DNA from: a virus
Reading direction: 5' to 3' (one strand)
Virus record (IMG/VR): IMGVR_UViG_3300044638_001982
Coordinates: 1 to 25,719 of that record
Length of the DNA: 25,719 nt
A model generated the notes under the pieces. The model was not told the DNA's origin, did no database searches, and saw only the letters and a program-made list of their open reading frames with translations. Positions 13,346-19,924 of the stretch are shown here, piece by piece. Positions within the stretch are counted from its first letter, which is position 1. Every line of letters starts with the position of its first letter. Made by a program: the position numbers and the translations under genes.

Positions 13346-14259
13346 GTGGTGAACATTCCGGTGGGCGGGAAGGTGGCGGTGTCTGGGAACGGCTGGCGCC
13401 AGAAAACGCAGGAGGCGTGCGAAGTCTGTCCGCTCGGCGGGGCGGTCGGCGTGCCGCCGCAGGTGTCGGCCTTTGCAGACTTGACCACCTCGCCGTTCTC
13501 TGCGCTCTTCTTCGCGATCTGTCGCAGGTGAAACTTCTCGTCGTAGGCGAACGAGTACACGATCTCGTAGGTGCTGCTGCCGACGCGGCTGATGTTGCAG
13601 CCCGTGAAGAGCAGGGTGTGTGCCGCGAACGAGTAAGGGCCGATTGAGTACGAGTTGTTGTTGCGCCTGTTGATGAAGCCGAGCGGGGGGGTGGGACGGC
13701 CTACGATCACGTTGCGAACGGTCACGCGCGCGACGTTGTTGAAGCTGCTGATCGGTTCGCCGCCGCTGTCCACCTTTGTGCCGCCGATGTCGGTGTCGGC
13801 CGGCGTTGACTTGTCTGCAGGAGCCGTCGCGCCGGAGCGCCAGATATCCACCGGCTCGCCCTGGACGCTGTACTCGATCGCGATGAAGGACGGCTGCCCC
13901 TCGTTGCGCGCATCGACTGGCGTGATCGTGCCAGTACTGTCGCCCACGCTGGAGTCGAACTGCACGACCGCCTCCCAGACATAGCCGCCGTCGTCTACCT
14001 GCTTCAGGTCGAACCCGACCTGACGAAGGCGGCCGGAGTAGTACGTCCCGGACCCGTCAAGTTCTGCCAGCGCGCCACTGCTGCCGCCCATGTCAGACGG
14101 GCCAAGCTTCGCGTTCACGTTCGTGTCTTCCATGATCTGCCCGGCGTTCAGCTGCGCGCCGGCATCGTCTCGGATGACGTATGCGCTTGACGCTTGCCAC
14201 TTGCCGCGGTCGAAGGTGACGCTCGTGCCGTTGGGCTTCTGGGCAATCGTGATAGCCAT
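13342..14259 (-). CDS. Uncharacterised tail protein after the tape measure (305 aa)
   Basis: A 305-residue, beta-rich protein directly after the tape-measure-like gene, joined by TGATG with AGGAG upstream. Recognisable pieces are DIGGTKVDSGGEPISSF (157-173), which resembles an IGG...D..G.P motif I associate with uncharacterised phage-like proteins, and LLFTGCNISRVG (216-227) then YEIVYSFAYDEKFHLRQ (231-247). The last 40 residues are Pro/Thr-rich (TPTAPPSGQTS) and end FPPTGMFTT. No distal-tail or tail-tip-lysozyme motif is visible. By position it should cap the tail or form the tip. The function is inferred. Confidence 0.6.
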   Translation of the reverse strand: MAITIAQKPNGTSVTFDRGKWQASSAYVIRDDAGAQLNAGQIMEDTNVNAKLGPSDMGGSSGALAELDGSGTYYSGRLRQVGFDLKQVDDGGYVWEAVVQFDSSVGDSTGTITPVDARNEGQPSFIAIEYSVQGEPVDIWRSGATAPADKSTPADTDIGGTKVDSGGEPISSFNNVARVTVRNVIVGRPTPPLGFINRRNNNSYSIGPYSFAAHTLLFTGCNISRVGSSTYEIVYSFAYDEKFHLRQIAKKSAENGEVVKSAKADTCGGTPTAPPSGQTSHASCVFWRQPFPDTATFPPTGMFTT

Positions 14260-15272
14260 CAGGGTGCTCCTGCTGCGAGGGGTGCGGTGTTCTTTACGAT
14301 CTGCTGCAGGGCGAGTTTCATGGCTTCCTGCGTGGGCATCATGCGCTCAAGGCTGAAGGAGGTCATGCCCGCCACCTTGACGCCGCCGATGGCTGTGCTG
14401 AGGCTCTCGGCGTTGCCGAAGTTCATCATCCCTGCGAGCCGAGTATTCGCCTCTTCTTGCAGCTGCCCCTGGCGCTGCTCCATCTCGGTCATCTTCTGAT
14501 CCCACGCATCGAAGTCGCTCAGCCAGTCCTTCATGTCCGCCTTGTCTTGCACGTCCTTCGCCAGCTTCGCGGTGATCGAATCGAACTTGGCCCGCACGTC
14601 TTCAAGCTGCGCAAGCTTCTCTTCGATGCTCATGCCCGTCTTGTTCTGCGCCTCGATCATTTCCTTGCGCAGCTTGTTCCATTCAATTTGCCGCTCGATT
14701 CCAATACGCTCTGATTCGCCGATGGCGTCCGTCAGTCGCTTCTGATTTTCAAGAGCCGTCAGAACTCCGTTGATCGAACTTTCTGCCTTTTGCGCATCTT
14801 CTGCCGCTCGTGCCTTTCGATCGTCATCCGCCTTCCTGGCTTCGATCATCTGCATTCGCCTAGCGTCGGCGGACTTCTGGGCATCTCGCTCATCCTGCTG
14901 CGACCTATCGAGCGCCATAGAAATGCCTGCGCCAAGTTCAAACGCCGCACCGATCAGCGGAATGCCCTTGACCACCTCTCCGACACTTTCGGCCACGCGA
15001 GAGAATGATCTCGCAAGACCATCCACTCGGCTGTAGTCCATTTGCTGGAGTTCTTTGCCGACGTTGCGAATCACCTCGTCGAGCGCATTCGCGCCAAATA
15101 GTCCGACGCCTGCGCCCAGGATCGCCTTTGAGTAGCTGTTGCCGGCCTTCTGCATGATGCGGCCGATCTGTCCAGACATGCTGTCCGTCCGGCGCACCAC
15201 CTTCTCGGTGGCCGCCATGTATTCGCCCGTCTCCAGCACCATGCGCGCGGTCAGAGATCCGATGACACCCAT
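14259..15272 (-). CDS. Short tape-measure-like protein
   Basis: A 337-residue protein starting at ATG 15272 (TGATG with the G-T frame). It has the mix expected of a tape measure: a helical N-terminus, two hydrophobic segments (about 49-66, YSKAILGAGVGLFG; 103-120, GIPLIGAAFELGAGISMA), and a long charged coiled coil (about 124-255). Location immediately after the G/G-T chaperones is diagnostic for the tape measure in long-tailed phages. It is unusually short: as an extended helix at 0.15 nm per residue it would give roughly 50 nm. Either the tail is very short or the protein is atypical. A frame extending upstream to 15290 is less likely. Confidence 0.72.
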   Translation of the reverse strand: MGVIGSLTARMVLETGEYMAATEKVVRRTDSMSGQIGRIMQKAGNSYSKAILGAGVGLFGANALDEVIRNVGKELQQMDYSRVDGLARSFSRVAESVGEVVKGIPLIGAAFELGAGISMALDRSQQDERDAQKSADARRMQMIEARKADDDRKARAAEDAQKAESSINGVLTALENQKRLTDAIGESERIGIERQIEWNKLRKEMIEAQNKTGMSIEEKLAQLEDVRAKFDSITAKLAKDVQDKADMKDWLSDFDAWDQKMTEMEQRQGQLQEEANTRLAGMMNFGNAESLSTAIGGVKVAGMTSFSLERMMPTQEAMKLALQQIVKNTAPLAAGAP

Positions 15273-15607
15273 CACACACCGTCCTTCCATTTGGGCTTGA
15301 CGCCGAACGCCTGGGCCAGCATTTCAGCCATCGCTTCGGGAGACTGCTTCGGGCGCTCCACGAACGGCATGAAGTCCTGCGGCTTGAACGCCGCGGCCTT
15401 GCTGGATCGGTGGCAGTTGGCGACCGTGGCCGCGACAATCCCAGAGCGCAGGTCTGCGCGCTGGTTGCCGATCGGGCCGTCGATGGCCTCAAACGCCTGC
15501 CACTCAGTCAGTTCTCTGCCGCTCAAAGTCTCCTCCAGTTCAGACACGGTCTTCCCGAGCGCCAGCGCCAGCCGAAACAGAAACTGCCTCAGCGGGCGCT
15601 CTCGGAG
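15272..15607 (-). CDS. Tail assembly chaperone T extension (via -1 frameshift)
   Basis: The downstream portion of a G-T fusion. Entering the -1 frame at the slippery heptamer gives LRERPLRQFLFRLALALGKT, then VSELEETLSGRELTEWQAF, a clear match to the tail assembly protein T family (LALALGKTV.ELE.TLS.RELTEW, DUF4035-like). The part before the GTG at 15547 has no start of its own but belongs to the domain, which shows that it is read by frameshifting. The fusion would be about 224 residues. It helps wrap the tape measure for tube assembly and is not expected in the finished virion. Confidence 0.85.
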   Translation of the reverse strand, partial: LRERPLRQFLFRLALALGKTVSELEETLSGRELTEWQAFEAIDGPIGNQRADLRSGIVAATVANCHRSSKAAAFKPQDFMPFVERPKQSPEAMAEMLAQAFGVKPKWKDGV

Positions 15608-15945
15608 TTTTTTTCGATCGTTTCCTTGTCCTGCGACCCGAGGCCACTCAGCCGAGCCGCCACGTCGTAGAGCCCGTCGATCACCTGCGCCGGCAGTTCG
15701 CCGAGCAGCTCGATGTCTCCAGAGCCGAACAGCGGCTTGCCGTCGTCAAACAGGCACAGCGCCACAAGGGAGGCCCGCACGTTGCGCACGGTCTTGCCCT
15801 TGCTCTGGTAGATCCGCTGCTCCCACTCGTCGCGCCCGGCGGCGGTGAGGCCGCGTACTTCGACCTCACCGACGCCGGGGACATTTACGACCTCGCTGGG
15901 AACCGTTGCCTTGAGCCCGAGAAACTTGGTCTTCAGGTCGCTCAT
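15589..15945 (-). CDS. Tail assembly chaperone G
   Basis: A 118-residue protein directly after the tail-tube gene, with a pattern typical of G-type chaperones: VNVPGVGEVEVRGLTAAGRDEWE, RASLVALCLFDDGKPLFG, then DIELLGELPAQVIDGLYDVAARLSGL. It binds tape-measure protein during tail assembly (family knowledge). The 3' end carries the frameshift signal, so most ribosomes stop at 15589 and a minority continue into T. The last zero-frame residues after the slip are SESAR. Confidence 0.85.
   Translation of the reverse strand: MSDLKTKFLGLKATVPSEVVNVPGVGEVEVRGLTAAGRDEWEQRIYQSKGKTVRNVRASLVALCLFDDGKPLFGSGDIELLGELPAQVIDGLYDVAARLSGLGSQDKETIEKNSESAR
15607..15613 (-). promoter_or_regulatory. Programmed -1 frameshift site A AAA AAC
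   Basis: The minus strand reads gAA AAA AAC in the G frame (Glu111-Lys112-Asn113), placing the heptamer A AAA AAC exactly in the X XXY YYZ register required for -1 slippage. The -1 frame then stays open for 111 codons into the T domain. Twelve bases later lies the G stop codon. Confidence 0.9.
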
Positions 15946-15948
15946 GGA

Positions 15949-16365
15949 TCAGCCCAGGGTGACGGCGCCGGTGATCTTCATGGTGAACGACGCGGTGAGC
16001 GCCGAATCCATGCCAGCCTTGACCGAGAAGTCGGTCACGAAGCAGTTTCCAGAGGCGGTGTGCGTCGTGCCAGAAGCGCCGAATGTGAGCGCAAACGACT
16101 TGGCGGTTGGAGCGGTTGAGGCTGCGGTGTCGTCAAGCTGATCCCACAGGGCGCTGTGCGCGCTGAGGATGTTCACTTCCATCGAGATCGTGCCGCTGTC
16201 GATCAGGCCCGCGACGAACTTGCGATGACGGTCGGCGAGCGTGGTCACGTCGATCGTGTTCAGCTTGAGGCCGTCGATGTTCAGGCTGAGAACTTCGGCG
16301 ACTGCGACCGCGTTGAAGGTGATGGTGGTGCCGAACGTGGGCACCGCTGCGGTGATTCCTGGCAT
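15949..16365 (-). CDS. Major tail tube protein
   Basis: A 138-residue beta-rich protein: GTTITFNAVAVAEVLSLN, TIDVTTLADRHRKFVAGLIDSGTISMEVN, and an ending TASFTMKITGAVTLG. This is the layout of the TP901-1/lambda-V tail tube family, which polymerises into the tube around the tape measure. AGGAGGA lies seven bases before ATG 16365, the strongest ribosome-binding site in the structural block, as expected for an abundant protein. Position between the tail terminator and chaperone G supports the assignment. Confidence 0.85.
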   Translation of the reverse strand: MPGITAAVPTFGTTITFNAVAVAEVLSLNIDGLKLNTIDVTTLADRHRKFVAGLIDSGTISMEVNILSAHSALWDQLDDTAASTAPTAKSFALTFGASGTTHTASGNCFVTDFSVKAGMDSALTASFTMKITGAVTLG

Positions 16366-16385
16366 GGTGTGATCCTCCTAAATGA

Positions 16386-16847
16386 TCAAGGAACGCCACC
16401 ACCGGGCTCGGTGATGGTCGTGGGTGAAACGGAGCTGGAGCGGTACGTCGCTTCCAGCGTGACGCTTGTGATGTGAATGCCGGTCTCGGTGGCCTCGCTG
16501 CCCACGTCGTACTGGCTGGTGATCCCGGTCTCGCGGATCTCAAAGATCGTCACGCTCCGGGCTTGGCCGCTCGCGCCGTGCATCTTGACTCGCACGGCCT
16601 CCGCGATCTGGCGCGACACCTTCAGCGTCGAGGCGATGCAGTCCACCTCGACGGTGAACTTGCGCAGGCAGTCCGTGCGGCCGAAAGTCGGCGAGACGTT
16701 CGCATCCTGCCCCGTGGTGAGCACGATGGCGGGGAGCGTGGAGGTGTCGCGGAACGCGGTGAAGATGCGCGTGGAAACCAGATTGGTGACGCTGGTCGAT
16801 TGCGTCAGCGCATCTCGCACGGCTGCGACGATCGCCTGGCTGCTCAT
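16386..16847 (-). CDS. Tail terminator / completion protein (DUF3168-like)
   Basis: A 153-residue protein from ATG 16847 (overlap TGATG; a GTG three bases earlier is equally open). It has the DUF3168 pattern: an opening helix, VSTRIFTAFRDTSTLPAIVLTT, a FTVEVDCIAS strand, and a long helix KVSRQIAEAVRVKMHG. Members cap the tail tube and join it to the head connector. Order between the gp10-like gene and tail tube is the standard one. Confidence 0.75.
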   Translation of the reverse strand: MSSQAIVAAVRDALTQSTSVTNLVSTRIFTAFRDTSTLPAIVLTTGQDANVSPTFGRTDCLRKFTVEVDCIASTLKVSRQIAEAVRVKMHGASGQARSVTIFEIRETGITSQYDVGSEATETGIHITSVTLEATYRSSSVSPTTITEPGGGVP

Positions 16848-17401
16848 CACTTCACCCCCGCGCGCGCAGCGGCTTGCGCCACGGCCCGCTCAAATGCCGC
16901 CGGCATCTTCTGATTCAGCTGCGCCACGGCTCCATTCGCCCAGCGCTTCAGCATCAGCAGGCCCGCGCGCCAGCCGGTGTATTTGCGGGAGCCCTTGTAT
17001 CGGCCCTTCTCGATCAGGTGGATGCCAGGGCCGAACGCCTTGATGCGCAGGAAGAAGCCTTCCGACTTCTTCAGCTTGGCGACCTTGAAGCCGAAGCCTT
17101 CCTGCGTCAGCGTGCGCACGGCCAGTGCGCGAGAGAACCCGACGGGCAGACCCTGCTGCCGGCGTCGGCTCCACCAGCGGTGCTGCATCGCGCGCGTCAG
17201 GGATTCGTTGTCGTGCTTGCCCTTCTTTGCCTGGTAGTAGTGCATCAGCCCGTTGCGGGTAGGGCGGCCGATGTCCTCCAGAACTTCAAGGATCAGCGGC
17301 GCGAGGGTCTCTTCATTCAGCGAACGGATCGCCTCCTTGAGCTCGGGCATGCCCTCGATCAGGTACTTCTGCAGGTTTGACGTGCGGCCGGAGCGTGCCA
17401 T
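16847..17401 (-). CDS. HK97 gp10-like neck/tail protein
   Basis: A 184-residue basic protein from ATG 17401 (one-base TGATG overlap with the upstream stop). Helical N-terminal half (YLIEGMPELKEAIRSLNEETLAPLILEVLE), then GLMHYYQAKKGKHDN, a Trp-rich stretch, and a C-terminal segment of Lys/Arg and Ala. It occupies the slot of HK97-gp10-like proteins, thought to sit at the head-tail junction or be involved in tail completion. Similarity is weak by eye and the assignment rests mainly on synteny. It could instead be a minor tail protein of another family. Confidence 0.6.
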   Translation of the reverse strand: MARSGRTSNLQKYLIEGMPELKEAIRSLNEETLAPLILEVLEDIGRPTRNGLMHYYQAKKGKHDNESLTRAMQHRWWSRRRQQGLPVGFSRALAVRTLTQEGFGFKVAKLKKSEGFFLRIKAFGPGIHLIEKGRYKGSRKYTGWRAGLLMLKRWANGAVAQLNQKMPAAFERAVAQAAARAGVK

Positions 17402-17751
17402 CAGGTCACGATCTCCCGGCACATGAGGTCGAGGTACTGCCGGCGCTCCTGCCAGTCCACGACCGTCACGACCTCCCAAGTGCGCGAGATGGTGCCTTGC
17501 TCGTCGCTGACGGTGCGCAGTTGGCTGCGGTGGCTGACGGTGGGGTGCCAGCGCATGCGGATGCGGTGCGTCACCGTCTGATTCATCTGGCGGTGGTTCA
17601 TCTTCTCGTCTGCGCTCGCGTCGTTGATCGCGGCGAAGAGCACCGTGCCGCTGCCGGCGGCGTTCACGGTGCGCACGGGCTGACCGTACTCGTCGGTGCT
17701 GGTGGACGCGCCGAGCAGTTCGAGCGGGGTGCGCATGTAGCCCGGATTCAC
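17401..17751 (-). CDS. Head closure / head-tail adaptor protein
   Basis: A 116-residue protein from GTG 17751, chosen because it overlaps the upstream stop as GTGA and has GGGGGA seven bases before it; the internal ATG at 17736 lacks this. The pattern matches head-tail adaptors of the HK97-gp7/SPP1-gp16 type: PLELLG, a DEYGQPV loop, VLFAAIND, then strands with VTHRIRMRWHPTVSHRSQLR and a closing WEVVTVVDWQERRQYLDLMCRE. It forms the gate under the connector that retains packaged DNA. Confidence 0.78.
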   Translation of the reverse strand: MNPGYMRTPLELLGASTSTDEYGQPVRTVNAAGSGTVLFAAINDASADEKMNHRQMNQTVTHRIRMRWHPTVSHRSQLRTVSDEQGTISRTWEVVTVVDWQERRQYLDLMCREIVT

Positions 17752-18335
17752 TGATAGTCCCCCGAGTGGTACTGCACGATCAGGCGCTGCACCGTGAAGG
17801 GGATCTCGTTCACGATGTTGCCGATGTTCACGCTGCTGCGGTTGTCGTACAGGTGCGCAGCCTGCAGCAGCACGGCGTGGCGCAGGGCGGCGGGGATGTT
17901 GGCGGTGGCTGCGCCATAGCCCGCGGTGAAGTTCACGGTGACATCGAGCGCGCCAGTGCCCAGCGTGGCCGGCCAGGAGGAGGTGCTCTTCAGCACGACG
18001 CGGCCGATGTTGTCCACGCTGTAGGCGTGGTACTCGCTGCTCGCCAGCGTCTGCGTCGCGCCGGCGGTGTCGGTGTAGGTGATGCTGGAGACGCTCAGCC
18101 AGGGCGAGCGGGGCAGGATGATCTGCCCGGACGCTGGGAACTCCTCCAGCTGGTAGGAGAACGCCCGGGTGATCAGGGCACGCCGGGTCTCGTTCTCGAT
18201 GCACTGCGTGGCCGTGAGCACGAGCGTGGCGATGTATGCGTCGTCCTGCGCGTGATAGATACGCGCGTGCGTCTTCAGGTCGCTGGTGCTCACGGCCGCG
18301 GTAACTGCGCCTGCGTCGGTCAGGTTCGTCCTCAT
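17748..18335 (-). CDS. Head-tail connector protein (gp6/phiE125 gp8-like)
   Basis: A 195-residue protein with the gp6-like connector layout: helix DLKTHARIYHAQDDAYIATLV, ATQCIENETRRALITRAFSY, a beta domain (IILPRSPWLSVSSITYTD), FTAGYGAATANIPAALRHAVLLQAAHLYDNR, and a short tail. This family forms the ring below the portal. The ATG overlaps the 67-residue gene stop (ATGA). Length is typical for the phiE125 gp8 subgroup. Confidence 0.85.
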   Translation of the reverse strand: MRTNLTDAGAVTAAVSTSDLKTHARIYHAQDDAYIATLVLTATQCIENETRRALITRAFSYQLEEFPASGQIILPRSPWLSVSSITYTDTAGATQTLASSEYHAYSVDNIGRVVLKSTSSWPATLGTGALDVTVNFTAGYGAATANIPAALRHAVLLQAAHLYDNRSSVNIGNIVNEIPFTVQRLIVQYHSGDYQ

Positions 18336-18535
18336 CGCTTGGCTGCCTTCCTCGTCGCCTTGCAGCAGTCGGGCCTGACGCAGGCTTCAGGCTGGTCTGG
18401 GTGGGCCTCGGCGCGTTCGGCGAGCCCGGTGGCGATCAGCTCGATCGCGGTGCGCTCATCGACGGTGATCAAGTCGCCAGGCGCATGCACGGCCTGCTGG
18501 ACGATGAATGGCTGGATGACTCGCACGGTCTTCAT
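18332..18535 (-). CDS. Small hypothetical protein between capsid and connector
   Basis: A 67-residue protein: MKTVRVIQPFIVQQAVHAPGD, then VDERTAIELIATGLAE, followed by a Cys/basic tail CVRPDCCKATRKAAKR. The first 45 residues match a tiny beta-hairpin-plus-helix type often found just after phage capsid genes (K..V..PF...... PGD...VD..TA.ELIA.GLA). Function unknown. Its Shine-Dalgarno is weak (GGCGGA) and falls in the 3' arm of a strong hairpin, so translation may depend on unfolding that structure. Confidence 0.6.
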   Translation of the reverse strand: MKTVRVIQPFIVQQAVHAPGDLITVDERTAIELIATGLAERAEAHPDQPEACVRPDCCKATRKAAKR

Positions 18536-18545
18536 GTTTGGAAAT

Positions 18546-18573
18546 CCGCCCGGGGGCTTTCGCCCCCGAGCGG
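18546..18573 (-). terminator. Strong GAAA-tetraloop hairpin after the capsid genes
   Basis: On the minus strand CCGCT-CGGGGGC, loop GAAA, GCCCCCG-GGCGG fold into a 12-pair stem with one G-U wobble. It lies 20 bases after the second capsid stop and before the next gene. No U-run follows, so it is more likely a partial attenuator or an mRNA 3'-end stabiliser that raises capsid output relative to downstream genes. Confidence 0.65.
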
Positions 18574-18592
18574 TGTGGGTTTAGGTCAGTGA

Positions 18593-19897
18593 TCAGGTGG
18601 AGCTGGTGCTCAGGTAGCGGAAGGCGTTCACGTTGGTGACCGTGAAATCGACTCGGCTCTGCGCGTAGTAGCCACTTTGGTTGCTTTCCGCATAGCGCTC
18701 GCGCAGCACCTTGAGGGTGTAGCCGTTGCGCTCGCCGATCACGCCGTAATCGAACGCACCGATGCAAGCCAGCTTGGCGGGGTTGCTCGTGGTGCCAGCC
18801 GTTGCCACCGCATGCGACGCGTAGATCGGGATGCCCATGAAACGATCGGGCTCGCCGAGCACGCCGCTGGGCTGCCAGAAGTAGGTCGTGGTCGAGCTGC
18901 TGATGATCGCCAGCCTGCGCAGGTTCTGCAGGAAGGTGTCGCTGCAGACGATCGCGCAGCTGGGGTGCATGCGGTACTCGCGCGGCAGGCTGTAGACGAA
19001 CTCGATTACGTCAGCGATGGCGTAAGTCGGGCTGGCAGCCGTGCCACCAAAAGCCTTGCCGTCTGCGATCAGGTTCTGGCCGGTGCTGGTGTAGTTGAAC
19101 AGGCCGCGGGGGTTCGGTGCCGTTGCGCTTCCGGCGATGAAGCCGTTCTCCTCCACTTCCGCAAACTTGCGGGCGAACTGCTCGGTCAGGATCGACTCGA
19201 TCGAGAAGCCGGGGCCGCGAGCAGGGGCGTCTTCGATCAGTTCGTTCGAGACCAGCGCGAGGCCAGCCAGGCGACGAGGCTGCAGCGTGCGTGCAGCGAA
19301 GGTGCCAGTGCTGTCGCTTGCAGCTCCGGCCTCGGACAGGAACGATGCGCCGACCAGACCCGTTTCGATCGCGATCTCGCGCTTGAACGAGCCGAGCGGC
19401 ATCACCTTGCAGAGCTTGCGCATGATGCACATCTGCTGCAGGCGCTTGGTGAGCTCCTGGTGGAACTCAGTCGGTGGCAGAACATCGCCGGAGCCCGAGG
19501 TGCCCTCGGACAGGGCGCGCATTTCGGCCACGGGGGTGTGCTCGCCACGCTTCAGGTAGGTCGCGTAGGCGTTCTCGTACTCGTTGCTGCAGCGGAAGTC
19601 GCCGAAACGCGGGGCGCGCTGCGCGGTCTCGCGAGCAGCGGGAGCGCGACGCACTTCGGGCGCGTCCGGGCCCACGTCAACGAAGCCCGCGTCCTTGTCC
19701 TTCGCGGCGAGGCCCATCAGCGCGTGGTTGCGCTCGATCTGGCTCTGCACGCTGCGGTACTCGGCGTTCAGCGCGTCGAACTTGGCAGTGTCCTCGGCGC
19801 TCATGTCGCCGCCGTTGGCGTTGGCCGCCTCGATCATGTTCTGCATGGCGCGGTAGCGGGCGTCGTTGCCCTCGCGCAGTTCCTTGTAACCCTTCAT
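18593..19897 (-). CDS. HK97-fold major capsid protein with delta domain
   Basis: A 434-residue capsid protein. Residues 1-75 are a helical scaffold (delta) domain (DARYRAMQNMIEAANANGG, LNAEYRSVQSQIERNHALM), followed by a linker to about 105 where the prohead protease probably cuts. The HK97 core starts NEYENAYATYLKRG and includes EMRALSEGTSGSG (125-137), FAARTLQPRRLAGLALVSNELIEDA, and a closing RVDFTVTNVNAFRYL. AAAGGGA lies eight bases before the ATG. It follows another full capsid gene after 27 bases. By domain content this is the copy able to direct prohead assembly. Confidence 0.9.
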   Translation of the reverse strand: MKGYKELREGNDARYRAMQNMIEAANANGGDMSAEDTAKFDALNAEYRSVQSQIERNHALMGLAAKDKDAGFVDVGPDAPEVRRAPAARETAQRAPRFGDFRCSNEYENAYATYLKRGEHTPVAEMRALSEGTSGSGDVLPPTEFHQELTKRLQQMCIMRKLCKVMPLGSFKREIAIETGLVGASFLSEAGAASDSTGTFAARTLQPRRLAGLALVSNELIEDAPARGPGFSIESILTEQFARKFAEVEENGFIAGSATAPNPRGLFNYTSTGQNLIADGKAFGGTAASPTYAIADVIEFVYSLPREYRMHPSCAIVCSDTFLQNLRRLAIISSSTTTYFWQPSGVLGEPDRFMGIPIYASHAVATAGTTSNPAKLACIGAFDYGVIGERNGYTLKVLRERYAESNQSGYYAQSRVDFTVTNVNAFRYLSTSST

Positions 19898-19924
19898 GGT
19901 GTGTTCCCTTTCAATGTGCGGCGA

